A stretch of DNA of 64,000 bases from an uncultured cyanobacterium (GCA_903848645.1 CAINGU010000037.1:124001-188000); one strand, 5' to 3'. Counted from the stretch's first letter, positions 45,495 to 55,292 are shown. Program-made: numbers and translations. Notes: generated by a model from the sequence alone, not told the origin.

Positions 45495-45651
45495 AATATT
45501 TCCCAGCTTTTTGGCAATGCTGTGAGCCAACAGATACTCATAAAATCAAGTAAATACAAATGCCTATAGCTGAGAAGATTGTTAAAAATCTTTAAGCAGC
45601 CATAGGCAATTATAGCATTGCTGTGATTCTATGCCATGATATTGAGTATTT

Positions 45652-46632
45652 TTAGTGAGCAAGTTCTGTGAAAACGCCGATATTACGGAATTTATCATAA
45701 CGGAGTTGGCGGCGTTCGGCTGGGGTGAGCCGGTTCAGTTCGTCTAAGTTTTCTAACAAGGCTTGTTTTAAATTGGTAGCCGCTGTTAAGGGGTCAGAAT
45801 GTGCGCCACCCAAGGGTTCAGGGAGAATTTGGTCAATAATGCCCAAGTTTTTGAGGTCGTGGGAGATAATTTTTAAGGCTACGGCTGCTTGAGGAGATTT
45901 ACTGGCATCTTTCCACAAAATTGCGGCGCAAGCTTCGGGGGTAGCAACGGTATAAACTGAGTGTTCAAACATCAATAGGCGATCGCCTACACCAATACCT
46001 AACGCCCCACCAGATCCACCTTCCCCAATGACTGTACAAATAATCGGGACATCAAAGCAGAACATTTCCCGCAGGTTATAGGCGATCGCTTCTCCTTGTC
46101 CTTGATGTTCGGCTTCTATGCCTGCCCAAGCTCCGGGAGTATCAATAAATGTCAAAATTGGCATACTAAACTTATTGGCGTGTTCCATCAGCCGCAGGGC
46201 TTTACGGTAGCCACCAGGAGCAGCCATGCCAAAGTTCCGAGCCACGTTATCTTTAGTATCTCGGCCTTTTTGATGTCCTAACATCATCACAGGTTGTCCA
46301 GCTATGCGCCCGATACCACCGACTAAGGCAGGATCATCTCCACCACAGCGATCGCCATGCAACTCCATCCATTCATCGCTAATAGATTGAATATAATCTA
46401 AAGTGCTAGGGCGGCGGGGATGACGGGCTACCTGCAATCGTTGAGATGGTGTGAGACTACTAAAAATCTCCTCGCGTAACTGCGTCGCCCGTGTTTCTAG
46501 TTGGCGAATTTGTCCAGAAACATCAACACCATTTTCTTCAGCTAGTTGGCGAATTTGGTCAATCCGAGTAGCCAGTTCTGCTAAAGGCTTTTCAAAATCT
46601 AACAGTAGCGGTTTGCGCTCAGTAGTTGCCAT
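45652..46632 (-). CDS. accA: Acetyl-CoA carboxylase carboxyltransferase subunit alpha
   Basis: 326 aa, normal length. [22 protein letters not shown] is the family N-terminus, and [58 protein letters not shown] and [21 protein letters not shown] are the crotonase-fold carboxyltransferase motifs. With AccD it moves the carboxyl from biotin to acetyl-CoA, giving malonyl-CoA for fatty acid synthesis. It directly follows aar, so precursor supply and fatty aldehyde formation are neighbours. Confidence 0.97.
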   Translation of the reverse strand: MATTERKPLLLDFEKPLAELATRIDQIRQLAEENGVDVSGQIRQLETRATQLREEIFSSLTPSQRLQVARHPRRPSTLDYIQSISDEWMELHGDRCGGDDPALVGGIGRIAGQPVMMLGHQKGRDTKDNVARNFGMAAPGGYRKALRLMEHANKFSMPILTFIDTPGAWAGIEAEHQGQGEAIAYNLREMFCFDVPIICTVIGEGGSGGALGIGVGDRLLMFEHSVYTVATPEACAAILWKDASKSPQAAVALKIISHDLKNLGIIDQILPEPLGGAHSDPLTAATNLKQALLENLDELNRLTPAERRQLRYDKFRNIGVFTELAH

Positions 46633-46639
46633 AGTTATG

Positions 46640-46800
46640 TTGGTTGTCAGTTGTTGGTTGTCAGTTGTCAGTTGTCAGTTGTTGGTTGTCAGTTGTCAGT
46701 TGTCAGTTGTCGGTTGTCAGTTGTCAGTTGTATTCTCTTTGCTACTGACCAACGACTAATGACTAATGACCAATGACCAATGACCACTGACTAATGACTA
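46640..46800. repeat. Two heptamer arrays between aar and accA
   Basis: Positions 46640-46731 are dense GTCAGTT heptamers (with TTGGTTG variants). Positions 46747-46800 are CTAATGA/CCAATGA heptamers. The last unit of the second block supplies the stop codon of aar (CTA at 46798-46800, read as TAG on the minus strand). No gene lies in the 165-bp gap. Such arrays are unstable by slippage and vary between strains. Confidence 0.9.
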
Positions 46801-47817
46801 AACTAGCAATGGTTTAAAACCGTGTTTAATGGACACACGACCAATTTGCTCCATTTTGTCTACGGTAATCTGATTACGCCCCCAAGAAAAGTTTGTATAT
46901 AACTTCTCGAATTCCAGCAGCATTGATTCTGCAAAACAAGCAAATAATTGACGGCTTGGTACATCCATATTGGCAATTTTCATAATTCTCCAGTCAATAT
47001 CTAGGGAATGCTCAACAATGCCACCATTTAAGACACAAACCCCAGGATGCTGAATTTTTGTGCCTAAGTTTTTAGGATAGCCACCATCAATTAATAGACA
47101 GGGTTGTTTTAAGGTTGTCGGGTCAATTTCTACACCTTTGGGCATACTAGCCACCCAAACGACAATATCCGCTTGGGGCAGTGCTTCCTGTAATCCCATT
47201 ATTTTGCCTCGCCCTAGTTCTGCTTGCAGTTCTTGGAGACGTTCTTGATTTCTAGCAATTAATAGTAATTCTTGGACATCTGTTTTTTTATCTAGCCAAC
47301 GGGTGACTGCGCTACCAATATCCCCCGTTGCACCGCACACAGCTACAGTTGCTTTGGACAATTCAATCCCTAGTTGTTTAGAGGCTTCTTCTACTTGCCG
47401 ACAAATAATGTAAGCTGTATGAGTATTGCCTGTGGTGAAGCGTTCAAACTCTAGGTTAATGTTACGGACTTGTTTGAACTGCTCTAAATTAAAGTTCTCA
47501 AAAATAATTGAGGAAAATCCGCCCAAAGCTGTAATATCAATGCCATGCTTTTGAGCATGAGCCATGGCGTTAAGGATTTTGCGGGTTGCGGCTTTAATGC
47601 GGCGATGAGCCAGCATTTCCGGCAAAAAGCAGGATTCTACATACATTCCTTCTATTTTTTGTCCAGTGATACTGGTGACAGTGATGTGATCAACTATGAA
47701 CGGGGGGGCGCCACACCAAAAATCTAGCCCTTGATCGGCATACCCTGGATATCCCAATTCTTGAGATACTGATTGAGCGTGTTCTAAACTAGTCAGATGT
47801 CCAATTAAACCAAACAT
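46798..47817 (-). CDS. aar: Long-chain acyl-ACP reductase (alkane pathway)
   Basis: 339 aa from the ATG at 47817, where the protein starts [15 protein letters not shown], the universal N-terminus of this enzyme; an in-frame start at 47850 adds 11 unrelated residues. Key parts are the active-site cysteine region [10 protein letters not shown], the substrate-domain segment [13 protein letters not shown], and the NADPH fold [18 protein letters not shown]. It reduces acyl-ACP to a fatty aldehyde, which ADO turns into an alkane. It is paired with ado and accA as in most cyanobacteria. Confidence 0.97.
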   Translation of the reverse strand: MFGLIGHLTSLEHAQSVSQELGYPGYADQGLDFWCGAPPFIVDHITVTSITGQKIEGMYVESCFLPEMLAHRRIKAATRKILNAMAHAQKHGIDITALGGFSSIIFENFNLEQFKQVRNINLEFERFTTGNTHTAYIICRQVEEASKQLGIELSKATVAVCGATGDIGSAVTRWLDKKTDVQELLLIARNQERLQELQAELGRGKIMGLQEALPQADIVVWVASMPKGVEIDPTTLKQPCLLIDGGYPKNLGTKIQHPGVCVLNGGIVEHSLDIDWRIMKIANMDVPSRQLFACFAESMLLEFEKLYTNFSWGRNQITVDKMEQIGRVSIKHGFKPLLV

Positions 47818-48219
47818 GGAGTGATATATTAGGCGTGTGCTGTCGTGCAAAACTGTGGAATTATAGCAGAGAATAGGGAATAGGGAACAGCGTTGAAAGT
47901 CTTTTGGAGTTTGAATTTTTATGTATCCCTGGCGGGAGTTCTATCCATAGCCTCAAGCATAATGACAAGAACCCTGTCTATCCTAACCTACCCGGTAACT
48001 GCTATATTGTGAAATACCAACTTTGGATTTTAGGTTTTGGATTTTGAAAAAATCGCAAACTATATTATGCCAACGTGGGATTAAAGATAATATCTAACTA
48101 TTAAAAATACTACATCAGGTGTCCATATAATTCGTAGGGGAATTGGTAATAATTGTTAGATTTTCGACTACTGCTAATTAACTCCGGGGCAACAAATTAG
48201 TTACCCCTATGAGTCACGT
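47818..48219. other. 402-bp intergenic region between aar and ado
   Basis: There is no reading frame, tRNA or strong hairpin. A short TTTTGGATTTTAGG/TTTGGATTTTGA word (about 48022-48048) is a fragment of the repeat found between rplI and dnaB, and GAATAGGGAA words occur near 47873-47888. The region presumably carries an aar promoter, so aar and ado may be transcribed separately. Confidence 0.55.
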
Positions 48220-48918
48220 TTAAACGGTTGCTAGTCCGTAAGCAGAAAGACGCATGATATCACGGGTGCTAAAACCAATATTACTTAGTGCTTCACCGTA
48301 TTGAATCATAAAGTCTTCTACTAAAGCATCTTTTTCCATTGCTAAGACTTTGGCATCGTCTGCTACTTGGTTGAGCATTTTCCAGACAATGGGCAGATTT
48401 TGGCGGTTTGCTTCCTCTAATTCCGCTTTAGATTCTGTAAAGTTTTCTTGCAACCACTCTTCACCAAAGTTGAGATGGCTGTATTCTTCTTTTACAACTC
48501 CTTCTGTGATTTTACGAGCAAAATCATCAGCTACGGGAATGTAGATGTTATAAGCAGCGATCGCAAAACATTCAATAATTAAAGATTGAATCAAAAGGCA
48601 AGTAACAATTTTACCTTCTTTGGCTGCGGTTTGGAAATTGCCGTGTAGTCCTAAGAAAAACTCTTTGGCAAATTCCAAATCTGGAGTCACTTTTAAATTA
48701 CGTCCACAGGCTTCAAAACCTTTTTTGTGGCGACTTTCCATTTTGGAGAGGGCAATTAGTTCCTTTTCCTGTGCTGGCAATAGTTGAGATAATGTAATGT
48801 AATTTTCGTAGGCTTCTTGTTCCCCTTCAATTACAATAGCATTGATGCGGCTATAAGCATCTTTATATATGTCGCTTTGAAAATCAATTTTTTCAATTTG
48901 GTCTACAATCTGCTGCAT
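48220..48918 (-). CDS. ado: Aldehyde deformylating oxygenase (alkane-forming)
   Basis: 232 aa from the ATG at 48918, where the protein starts [21 protein letters not shown] as in orthologues; the in-frame ATG at 48957 adds 13 unrelated residues. It is a ferritin-like diiron protein with ligands in [42 protein letters not shown] and [16 protein letters not shown]. It converts Cn fatty aldehydes to Cn-1 alkanes and formate, giving the C15/C17 hydrocarbons of cyanobacterial membranes. The upstream partner aar is 402 bp downstream on the same strand. Confidence 0.97.
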   Translation of the reverse strand: MQQIVDQIEKIDFQSDIYKDAYSRINAIVIEGEQEAYENYITLSQLLPAQEKELIALSKMESRHKKGFEACGRNLKVTPDLEFAKEFFLGLHGNFQTAAKEGKIVTCLLIQSLIIECFAIAAYNIYIPVADDFARKITEGVVKEEYSHLNFGEEWLQENFTESKAELEEANRQNLPIVWKMLNQVADDAKVLAMEKDALVEDFMIQYGEALSNIGFSTRDIMRLSAYGLATV

Positions 48919-49093
48919 AGTCTGTATTACTCCGTTAACCCTGATCATTTGATACAAAAACTTGACTTACCCGATAAATTTGGGGTAATTATCACTGTGA
49001 TTTAATTTAACTTAACAAGAAACTATATTTATTAAATTAGTTTTTACTGATGGTTCTACTACCAGAAAAACAAATGTATGGAGTCGTGTGCCA

Positions 49094-49918
49094 ATGTCCA
49101 AGGTAAACTGGAATCTAAAAAATGCCAATTTGTTGAGCCTGTTAGTAGCACTGACAGGTGCATTTATCGTTTTACTACCGCTAATTGTGGTTTTCCTCAC
49201 CTCTTTTGGGGGTGCGGGAACAACAGCAGGGGTTTTCCCAAAAAATTGGACTTTAGCCAATTACCGGCAAGCATGGGAACAAGGGAAGTTTTTACTGGCA
49301 TTTGCTAATTCTACCTTAGTAGCGATCGCAGTTACGGCTTTTCAAATTTTCACTTCGGCTTTAGCGGGTTATGCCCTGGCTAGGCTAAAATTTCGGGGTA
49401 GACAAGCGTTACTTTTAGTGGTATTGGCAACTTTGGTAATTCCCTTTCAGTTATTGGTGATTCCCATCTTTTTGGTACTCAAGTGGGGACATCTGATTAA
49501 TACCTACTGGGCTTTGATTTTACCAACTGCTGTCAACGGCTTTGGGATTTTTCTGTTATGTCAGTATTTCCAGACAATTCCCGTAGAATTGGAGGAAGCC
49601 GCCGCTATTGATGGTGCAAACCGATTGCAAATTCTATGGCGCATCATGTTACCTTTAGCACGTCCAGCGTTAGTAACTCTGTTTCTATTTACTTTTATTG
49701 GTGAATGGAATGATTTATTTAAGCCTTTAGTATTTACAACCAGACCGGAATTAAGAACGGTGCAATTAGCTTTGGCAGAGTTTCAAGAGCAGTATACTAA
49801 TAATTGGCCGTTGATGATGGCAGCGGTAACAATTACTACTGTACCCGTAATTGTGTTATTTTTAATTGGTCAACGCCAGTTTATTCAAGGTATTGCGACG
49901 ACGGGAATTAAGAATTAG
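49094..49918 (+). CDS. Sugar ABC transporter permease (MalG type), orphan
   Basis: 274 aa from ATG 49094; an in-frame GTG two codons earlier is also possible. It has six hydrophobic helices. The EAA loop EEAAAIDGANRLQILWRIMLPLARPAL near residues 175-200 docks to an ATPase. It is a carbohydrate-uptake (CUT1) permease. The usual MalF-type permease, ATPase and binding-protein genes are not adjacent, so its partners must lie elsewhere; scattered sugar-transporter genes are common in cyanobacteria. Confidence 0.9.
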   Translation: MSKVNWNLKNANLLSLLVALTGAFIVLLPLIVVFLTSFGGAGTTAGVFPKNWTLANYRQAWEQGKFLLAFANSTLVAIAVTAFQIFTSALAGYALARLKFRGRQALLLVVLATLVIPFQLLVIPIFLVLKWGHLINTYWALILPTAVNGFGIFLLCQYFQTIPVELEEAAAIDGANRLQILWRIMLPLARPALVTLFLFTFIGEWNDLFKPLVFTTRPELRTVQLALAEFQEQYTNNWPLMMAAVTITTVPVIVLFLIGQRQFIQGIATTGIKN

Positions 49919-50039
49919 TTATTGGTTAGTTGTGAGTGATTCCAGGGAAAAATTATTGATCTTGTACAAGATGTAAGTTAAACCACTCCAATCACAGATA
50001 TAAAAATACTAAACTCAGATTCCATCGTCATTATCAACT

Positions 50040-50300
50040 ATGCAAAAGCTGGGTTTAGGGTTAATTATTATCTCATTCTTACCGTGGCTGATAATTGCTG
50101 TAATTGTGCCATTTTTACCAATTTCTCTCGCCCAAAAAGCTTTATTAGTACCAGCTTTATTAGTTTTGGCTGAAGTTATATTTTGGTTAGGTGCGCTACT
50201 GGTAGGAAAAGAAGTAGTGCAAAAGTATCGCCGTTATTTGAATTTCCGTTATCTCAATATACTCGTCAAAAGATGGAAGCTCAAAAACCGAAAAAGATGA
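50040..50300 (+). CDS. Small two-helix membrane protein (transporter-suffix type)
   Basis: 86 aa. Two hydrophobic helices (LGLGLIIISFLPWLIIAVIVPFL and ALLVPALLVLAEVIFWLGALLVG) are followed by a strongly basic tail (KYRRYLNFRYLNILVKRWKLKNRKR). The pattern, with P-F-L-P and EVxFWxGxLLxGKE, matches small proteins annotated as a transporter suffix domain. The function is unknown. It lies between the permease and pterin dehydratase genes on the same strand. Confidence 0.75.
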   Translation: MQKLGLGLIIISFLPWLIIAVIVPFLPISLAQKALLVPALLVLAEVIFWLGALLVGKEVVQKYRRYLNFRYLNILVKRWKLKNRKR

Positions 50301-50347
50301 TAATTAGATAGAATTAGTATTTATAAATCTCTGTGTAGGTTAGGAAA

Positions 50348-50638
50348 ATGGCAGCGCAAAAACTCAGCGAAACTGAACTAACACTAGCCCTCAATAGTTT
50401 ACCAGGATGGCAAATCCAAGAAGGCAAATTATACAAAGAATACAAATTTAATTCTTTTGCAACTGCGTTAGGTTGGATGGTTAGTGTGGGCGTTCACGCG
50501 GAAACAATGGGACATCACCCCGAATGGTTTAATGTTTACAACACTGTCCGGGTGAATCTTGCTACCCACGATATCGGTAATGCTATCAGCAATTTAGATG
50601 TGGAATTAGCGAAGAAAATGGAAGAATTAGCACCGTAG
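50348..50638 (+). CDS. phhB: 4a-hydroxytetrahydrobiopterin dehydratase
   Basis: 96 aa, the full length of this family. GWQIQEGKLYKEYKFNSFATALGWMVSVGVHAETMGHHPEW contains the catalytic histidines, and NTVRVNLATHDIGN is the second conserved block. It recycles pterin-carbinolamine cofactors; in cyanobacteria, which often lack aromatic hydroxylases, the true substrate is uncertain. GTGTAGG lies upstream of the ATG. It shares the window with folE and folD. Confidence 0.93.
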   Translation: MAAQKLSETELTLALNSLPGWQIQEGKLYKEYKFNSFATALGWMVSVGVHAETMGHHPEWFNVYNTVRVNLATHDIGNAISNLDVELAKKMEELAP

Positions 50639-50658
50639 TTGAGAATACCCAAATAACA

Positions 50659-50679
50659 GGGTTTAGCATTGCTAAACCC
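50659..50679. terminator. Hairpin between phhB and the next convergent gene
   Basis: GGGTTTAGCA and TGCTAAACCC pair perfectly around one base. It is a shortened copy of the 29-bp palindrome at 8217-8245 and 26150-26178, and again follows a stop codon. Confidence 0.7.
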
Positions 50680-50689
50680 CTACAAATGA

Positions 50690-51721
50690 TTAACTCGTTT
50701 CTTGAATCTGTAATCTAATTGTGTGTTCTGTTGCACCACTTAATTGCAGTTCCATGATTTCCCCTCCTAGAGGTTCTATGCAGGTGAGAAGCGATCGCAA
50801 ATTAGGCGTACTTGCACCAGTATCCACATATAATCTATCTGCTAAACTACTAATTTTTTTCCAAGTCATATACAACTTGGCAATGGTTTGTTCAATTTGG
50901 GAGGCTTGATTTACCAAGTCAGCCGCAATGCTTAAACAACCGACTCTTTGGGCTTCTTCTAATGCAGTTTCAATATCTACATCTTCCGCTATTAAGGCTT
51001 GAACTTGGGCAGCAGATTTGAGATATTTAGCTAATTGCCGGGCTTCTGAAGTGGCTTGTTTAACAGTATCAACGTCAGGATTGGCGGCTATATCCCTTTG
51101 TAATGCCTTTTGATGCAATTCGGGCAGTTTTTCCATTTCCTTGACCAGAGGGGCAATGTAGCGCGGTGGCAAGCTGTTATCTGCGGCTTTTTCCCTGACT
51201 TCCTCTGGTAATAAATCTGATGACATGGCGGTCCATTCGTCACTGAGTTGACGAACCTCTCTGCGGGTAATGCGATCGCCTTTTTCAGCGGCTTCACTTA
51301 CCATCTGTTGCACTTCTGGTGCAGCTTTGGCGGTTTCTACAAATGCCCGTTTACTAAAGTTATTAACTGTATTTGGGTTCAGTTTGCCATCGGAAATCAA
51401 AGTATCAGCACTATTGGCTAATTGAATCCAACTATAAGCTTGGGTTTTACTGATTTCTCGTTCTTTGAGCCATTTCAGAAAACCCGTACCGCGTCCATCT
51501 CCGCCTTTTTTCTCTCTGTCACGGATAGAGCGTAAAATCCGTCCTCGCCAAATTTCTGTTTGCAAGTCAAAGCGATCGCATACCTGCCATGCTACATCAA
51601 GCTGTTGTAAAAAATCAGATTCAGGAATTTGTTCATCTTCTGGATCAGGTAATGCAAAGTCTAAATCTGCTGGCTGTTGGAGTGCAGCCGCAATGTCATT
51701 CATGGAGTCGGTATCTTGCAC
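50690..51721 (-). CDS. Uncharacterised protein with a possible helix-turn-helix segment
   Basis: 343 aa. The N-terminus is acidic (PDPEDEQIPESDFLQQL). A conserved-looking stretch, GTGFLKWLKEREISKTQAYSWIQLANSADTL (about residues 78-110), resembles the helix-turn-helix of phage/plasmid DUF3102- or KorB-like proteins. It is followed by helical, charged sequence with RITRREVRQLSDEW. There is no signal peptide or membrane helix. A chromosomal DNA-binding protein is possible, but I do not recognise a named family. It stands alone, converging on phhB. Confidence 0.6.
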   Translation of the reverse strand: MQDTDSMNDIAAALQQPADLDFALPDPEDEQIPESDFLQQLDVAWQVCDRFDLQTEIWRGRILRSIRDREKKGGDGRGTGFLKWLKEREISKTQAYSWIQLANSADTLISDGKLNPNTVNNFSKRAFVETAKAAPEVQQMVSEAAEKGDRITRREVRQLSDEWTAMSSDLLPEEVREKAADNSLPPRYIAPLVKEMEKLPELHQKALQRDIAANPDVDTVKQATSEARQLAKYLKSAAQVQALIAEDVDIETALEEAQRVGCLSIAADLVNQASQIEQTIAKLYMTWKKISSLADRLYVDTGASTPNLRSLLTCIEPLGGEIMELQLSGATEHTIRLQIQETS

Positions 51722-51899
51722 GATGGATAGCTGGTTGAGGTATGCGATTTAGCTTATGTTCACACAATTTGTATCATGCAAATTGGTGAGATAAAGCAAG
51801 TAAGTATTTTACTGCAAAAATTAAATTTTAGGTGACTAGGAAAATGAGAAAATGGAGAAATAAAAGACCAGGGACAGATAAAGATGAAAATAAAAAACT

Positions 51900-51948
51900 G
51901 TTCCCTGTTCCCTGTTCCCTGTTCCCTGTTCCCTGTTCCCTGTTCCCT
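51900..51948. repeat. TTCCCTG heptamer array just before folD
   Basis: Seven near-perfect copies of TTCCCTG end about 7 nt before the folD ATG, occupying the place where a ribosome-binding site should be. Each three copies (21 nt) keep the frame, so an upstream in-frame ATG at 51832 reads through the array as a LFPVPCS repeat. Confidence 0.85.
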
Positions 51949-51954
51949 TCTCTT

Positions 51955-52830
51955 ATGAAACAAACTGCGAAAATCCTCGATGGTAAAGCATTAGCCGATA
52001 AAATTCAGCAAGAACTTAGTGAGACAATTACTAAATTACAAGGTAAAATTGGGCGATCGCCTGGATTAGCAGTATTAATGGTGGGAGATAACCCCGCATC
52101 CGCCGCTTATGTTCGCAACAAAGAAAAATCCTGTGCCAAAGTGGGAATTATCTCTTTTGGTAAACATTTTCCCACTCAAACCAGCCAAACTGAATTAGAA
52201 GCAGTAATTGCTGAACTTAACGAAGATGAAAGAGTAGATGGAATTTTAGTCCAGTTACCCCTCCCCAATCATTTAGATGCTGTGAGTCTATTACATCAAA
52301 TTGCACCGGATAAAGACGCTGATGGACTGCATCCTGTGAACCTAGGACGACTAGTGCGGGGTGAAACAGGTTTACGCAGTTGTACTCCTGCCGGTGTGAT
52401 GCGGTTGTTAGCAGAATATAAAATTCCTTTACAGGGCAAAAAAGCCGTAGTTGTAGGACGTAGTATTTTAGTAGGGAAACCTATGGCTTTAATGTTATTA
52501 GAGGCTAACGCTACAGTCACAATTGCTCATTCCAAATCTCAGGATTTATCAGCCATTACCCAAGATGCGGATATTCTTATTGCCGCAGCCGGGATTCCCG
52601 GTATGATTACCGCTGATATGGTGAAACCCGGCGCAGTTGTGGTAGATGTGGGAATAAACCGGGTTACAGATAGCTATGGCAAAAGTCGTTTAGTTGGTGA
52701 TATTCAGTTTGAAGCGATCGCTAATGTGGCAGAATATATTACCCCTGTTCCTGGTGGTATCGGTCCAATGACAGTGGCTATGTTATTGCAAAATACTGTT
52801 TCTAGCTATTTACAAACCACAGGCAACTGA
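51955..52830 (+). CDS. folD: Methylenetetrahydrofolate dehydrogenase/cyclohydrolase
   Basis: 291 aa from ATG 51955, where the protein begins [20 protein letters not shown] as in orthologues; a longer in-frame start at 51832 would include repeat [17 protein letters not shown] has the catalytic Tyr and Lys, and [41 protein letters not shown] (NADP site) and [19 protein letters not shown] are the family signatures. It interconverts methylene-, methenyl- and formyl-tetrahydrofolate. No convincing Shine-Dalgarno is visible because the heptamer array abuts the start. Confidence 0.95.
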   Translation: MKQTAKILDGKALADKIQQELSETITKLQGKIGRSPGLAVLMVGDNPASAAYVRNKEKSCAKVGIISFGKHFPTQTSQTELEAVIAELNEDERVDGILVQLPLPNHLDAVSLLHQIAPDKDADGLHPVNLGRLVRGETGLRSCTPAGVMRLLAEYKIPLQGKKAVVVGRSILVGKPMALMLLEANATVTIAHSKSQDLSAITQDADILIAAAGIPGMITADMVKPGAVVVDVGINRVTDSYGKSRLVGDIQFEAIANVAEYITPVPGGIGPMTVAMLLQNTVSSYLQTTGN

Positions 52831-52880
52831 GAAATAATTTTTATGAATATTCGTGATTCCTCACCAAAACCGGCAATCAA

Positions 52881-52990
52881 TTTTGGATTTTAGATGTACT
52901 CTACAAATGAGTTCGGAGGGCGTTAAAACCCGTTGAGAGTTTAAATTTTGACTCTTCAATCCAAAATCTAAAATCTAAAATCTAAAATCC
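52881..52990. repeat. Inverted TTTTGGATTTTAGA/ATCTAAAATCCAAAA repeat
   Basis: TTTTGGATTTTAGAT (52881-52895) faces ATCCAAAATCTAAAATC (from 52959) followed by three TCTAAAA heptamers. It is the same word family as in the rplI-dnaB gap. The 252-bp folD-crtE spacer contains no gene. Confidence 0.75.
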
Positions 52991-53082
52991 AGTGAGTGTT
53001 TCCGCCCCAAACCCCCGTAAAATTGGTACACAGATTACCAACAACAGCCCAATATTTTGAATAGTCAAGAGGAATACAAAGC

Positions 53083-54021
53083 ATGGTAGCAACGGATAAA
53101 AGATTGGAAACCCCAAAAAAATCAGAGTCGGCTAGTTTTAACCTCGCTACCTATCTCAAAGAACGACAACAGCTTTGCGAACAAGCTTTGGATAATTCCA
53201 TTACCGTCGTTTATCCAGAAAAGATTTATGAAGCCATGCGCTACTCTTTACTAGCTGGAGGTAAACGAGTTCGTCCTATTCTCTGTCTCGCTACTGCTGA
53301 CATGATTGGTGGCACAATAGAAATGGCCATGCCTACAGCTTGTGCGGTAGAAATGATTCATACCATGTCATTGATTCATGATGATTTACCCGCTATGGAT
53401 AATGATGATTATCGTCGCGGTAAACTGACAAATCATAAGGTTTATGGTGAAGATGTGGCTATTTTGGCAGGAGATGGTTTATTAGCTTTAGCTTTTGAAC
53501 ACGTAGCCGCCCAAACTCCTGAAAATGTACCTAGGGATAGAGTTTTACAAGTCATCATTCGCCTGGGTAAAGCATTAGGTGCGGCTGGCTTAGTCGGTGG
53601 CCAAGTGGTAGATTTGGAATCGGAAGGTAAGTCAGATATTTCCTTAGAAACCCTGAATTTTATTCATAATCATAAAACCGCAGCTTTATTAGAAGCTTGT
53701 GTAGTTTGTGGGGGAATTATTGCTGGTGCATCTGCTGAAGATGTGCAAAAATTAACTCGTTATTCTCAAAATATCGGTCTGGCTTTCCAAATCATTGATG
53801 ATATTCTAGATATCACTGCTACCCAAGAGCAGTTAGGTAAAACCGCTGGTAAGGATCTCACAGCCAAGAAAGTCACCTATCCTAGTCTGTGGGGAATTGA
53901 AGAATCTCGCGCTAAAGCCCAACAACTCGTTGCTGAGGCTTGTGCTGAATTAGAATCCTATGGAGAAAAAGCCGTTCCTCTCCAAGCCCTCGCTCACTTT
54001 ATCACCAGCCGCAATTACTAA
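53083..54021 (+). CDS. crtE: Geranylgeranyl diphosphate synthase
   Basis: 312 aa. The first aspartate-rich motif, [14 protein letters not shown], is near residue 103 and the second, [11 protein letters not shown], near residue 236. [12 protein letters not shown] (diphosphate binding) and [10 protein letters not shown] are in place. It condenses isopentenyl units to the C20 precursor of carotenoids, phytol and quinone tails in the cytosol. The following DUF212 gene starts 84 nt on, and folD precedes it, a conserved cyanobacterial order. Confidence 0.95.
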   Translation: MVATDKRLETPKKSESASFNLATYLKERQQLCEQALDNSITVVYPEKIYEAMRYSLLAGGKRVRPILCLATADMIGGTIEMAMPTACAVEMIHTMSLIHDDLPAMDNDDYRRGKLTNHKVYGEDVAILAGDGLLALAFEHVAAQTPENVPRDRVLQVIIRLGKALGAAGLVGGQVVDLESEGKSDISLETLNFIHNHKTAALLEACVVCGGIIAGASAEDVQKLTRYSQNIGLAFQIIDDILDITATQEQLGKTAGKDLTAKKVTYPSLWGIEESRAKAQQLVAEACAELESYGEKAVPLQALAHFITSRNY

Positions 54022-54105
54022 GCCACATTTGGGATTGCAAGGCTTGTACTCACGTTTTTCCTCCACACAACCACTACTCACACTTACTAACTTCACCAAA
54101 ATACC

Positions 54106-54561
54106 ATGCAGGACATAGGCGAAATTGTTAACAACCGGGTGCTGCTGGTTGCGCTTGTAGCTTGTTTTGTGGCTCAAGGATTAAAGCTTATCGTTGAGTT
54201 AGTCAAACATCGCAAATTAAACGTGCGTGTTTTAGTGACTACTGGAGGTATGCCCAGCGCCCATTCAGCCCTAGTAACAGCCCTAGCAGACGGTGTAGGT
54301 CAAACTTTAGGTTGGGCATCTCCAGAATTTGCTCTAGCTACGGTTTTTGCTATCATCGTTATGTATGATGCCGCTGGAGTGCGTCAAGCTGCTGGTAAGC
54401 AAGCAAAAATCCTCAATCAAATGATTGATGAATTATTTCATGAGAAACCGGACTTTTTCCAAGACCGTCTCAAGGAATTATTAGGACATACACCAGTTCA
54501 AGTTATCGTTGGTTCGATTTTGGGTATAGCTATTTCTTGGTTAGCTAGGGCTGTATATTAG
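54106..54561 (+). CDS. Divergent PAP2 family (DUF212) membrane protein
   Basis: 151 aa. TTGGMPSAHSALVTALADGVG is the phosphatase-like motif, with SAH as in PAP2 enzymes, and VMYDAAGVRQAAGKQAKILNQM is the second family block. About three to four hydrophobic helices are present. It belongs to the acid phosphatase/vanadium haloperoxidase-related group found in cyanobacteria and plants. The substrate is unknown, but its constant position after crtE suggests lipid or isoprenoid diphosphates. Confidence 0.88.
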   Translation: MQDIGEIVNNRVLLVALVACFVAQGLKLIVELVKHRKLNVRVLVTTGGMPSAHSALVTALADGVGQTLGWASPEFALATVFAIIVMYDAAGVRQAAGKQAKILNQMIDELFHEKPDFFQDRLKELLGHTPVQVIVGSILGIAISWLARAVY

Positions 54562-54563
54562 GT

Positions 54564-54610
54564 ATTAGTCATTAGTCATTAGTCATTAGTCATTAGATAT
54601 TAGTCATTGG
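54564..54610. repeat. ATTAGTC heptamer array
   Basis: Five or six copies of ATTAGTC, with one variant ATTAGAT, follow the DUF212 stop codon directly. No hairpin is seen. Confidence 0.85.
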
Positions 54611-54638
54611 TGAACAAATAAATAACAACTGACAACTA

Positions 54639-55292
54639 TCAACGGACTGTTGAGCGAAGTAACACTACTTTCCGACCATCTGCTAGTATAGCTACAAATC
54701 CACTCTCGCTGAGTTTTTGTAATGTATTGTATGCTTCTTTTTGATTGGTAGTATAAACTGCCAGTAAATAAGGGCGTTGTCCATAGGATACAAAACCCAC
54801 ATCACCTCCTACGGATTTTTGGAGGCTACTAACCATTTCTGGACGGTTGAAATAATCTACCAGAATTGCATAACCTTCTCCTAATATTTTGGGGTTATAG
54901 CTGATTTTTGAAGTTGGTACTTTTGCTGTTGTTTGTGGTGCTTGTTGCGGTGCTTGTTCTGTGGCACGAGTGGTGATAACGGCAGATAAACCCACTATAT
55001 TCTGAATATATCTAGCCCAGCGATTGGCATCATCAATCTTTTTGAAACCACCAATTCGGGTTACTATTTGATTATTATATTTGCAAATAACTGTTTTTAA
55101 TTCAGTCGGTAATGCACTACGCAACTGCTTTTGATTTTCAGTTGTGGGACTAATTACTAATAATAGGTATTCTCCTGCCTTTGGTGCTTGACAATTAGCA
55201 ATATTTTGTTGGGCAATAACAGGATTAATACTGCTAACCAAAGGGGTAACTGTTAATAACAAAATACTTGGCAACGTTTTTAATATTTGCAT
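54639..55292 (-). CDS. Secreted SPOR-like protein of unknown function
   Basis: 217 aa. A signal peptide (residues 1-28, ending NPVIAQQ) is followed by two beta-alpha modules, LLLVISPTTENQKQLRSALP... and GYAILVDYFNRPEMVSSLQK..., each with the alternation of SPOR/sporulation-related repeats, separated by a Gln/Thr/Pro linker. A weak resemblance to peptidoglycan-binding SPOR domains is all that can be said. It is probably periplasmic. Confidence 0.65.
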   Translation of the reverse strand: MQILKTLPSILLLTVTPLVSSINPVIAQQNIANCQAPKAGEYLLLVISPTTENQKQLRSALPTELKTVICKYNNQIVTRIGGFKKIDDANRWARYIQNIVGLSAVITTRATEQAPQQAPQTTAKVPTSKISYNPKILGEGYAILVDYFNRPEMVSSLQKSVGGDVGFVSYGQRPYLLAVYTTNQKEAYNTLQKLSESGFVAILADGRKVVLLRSTVR

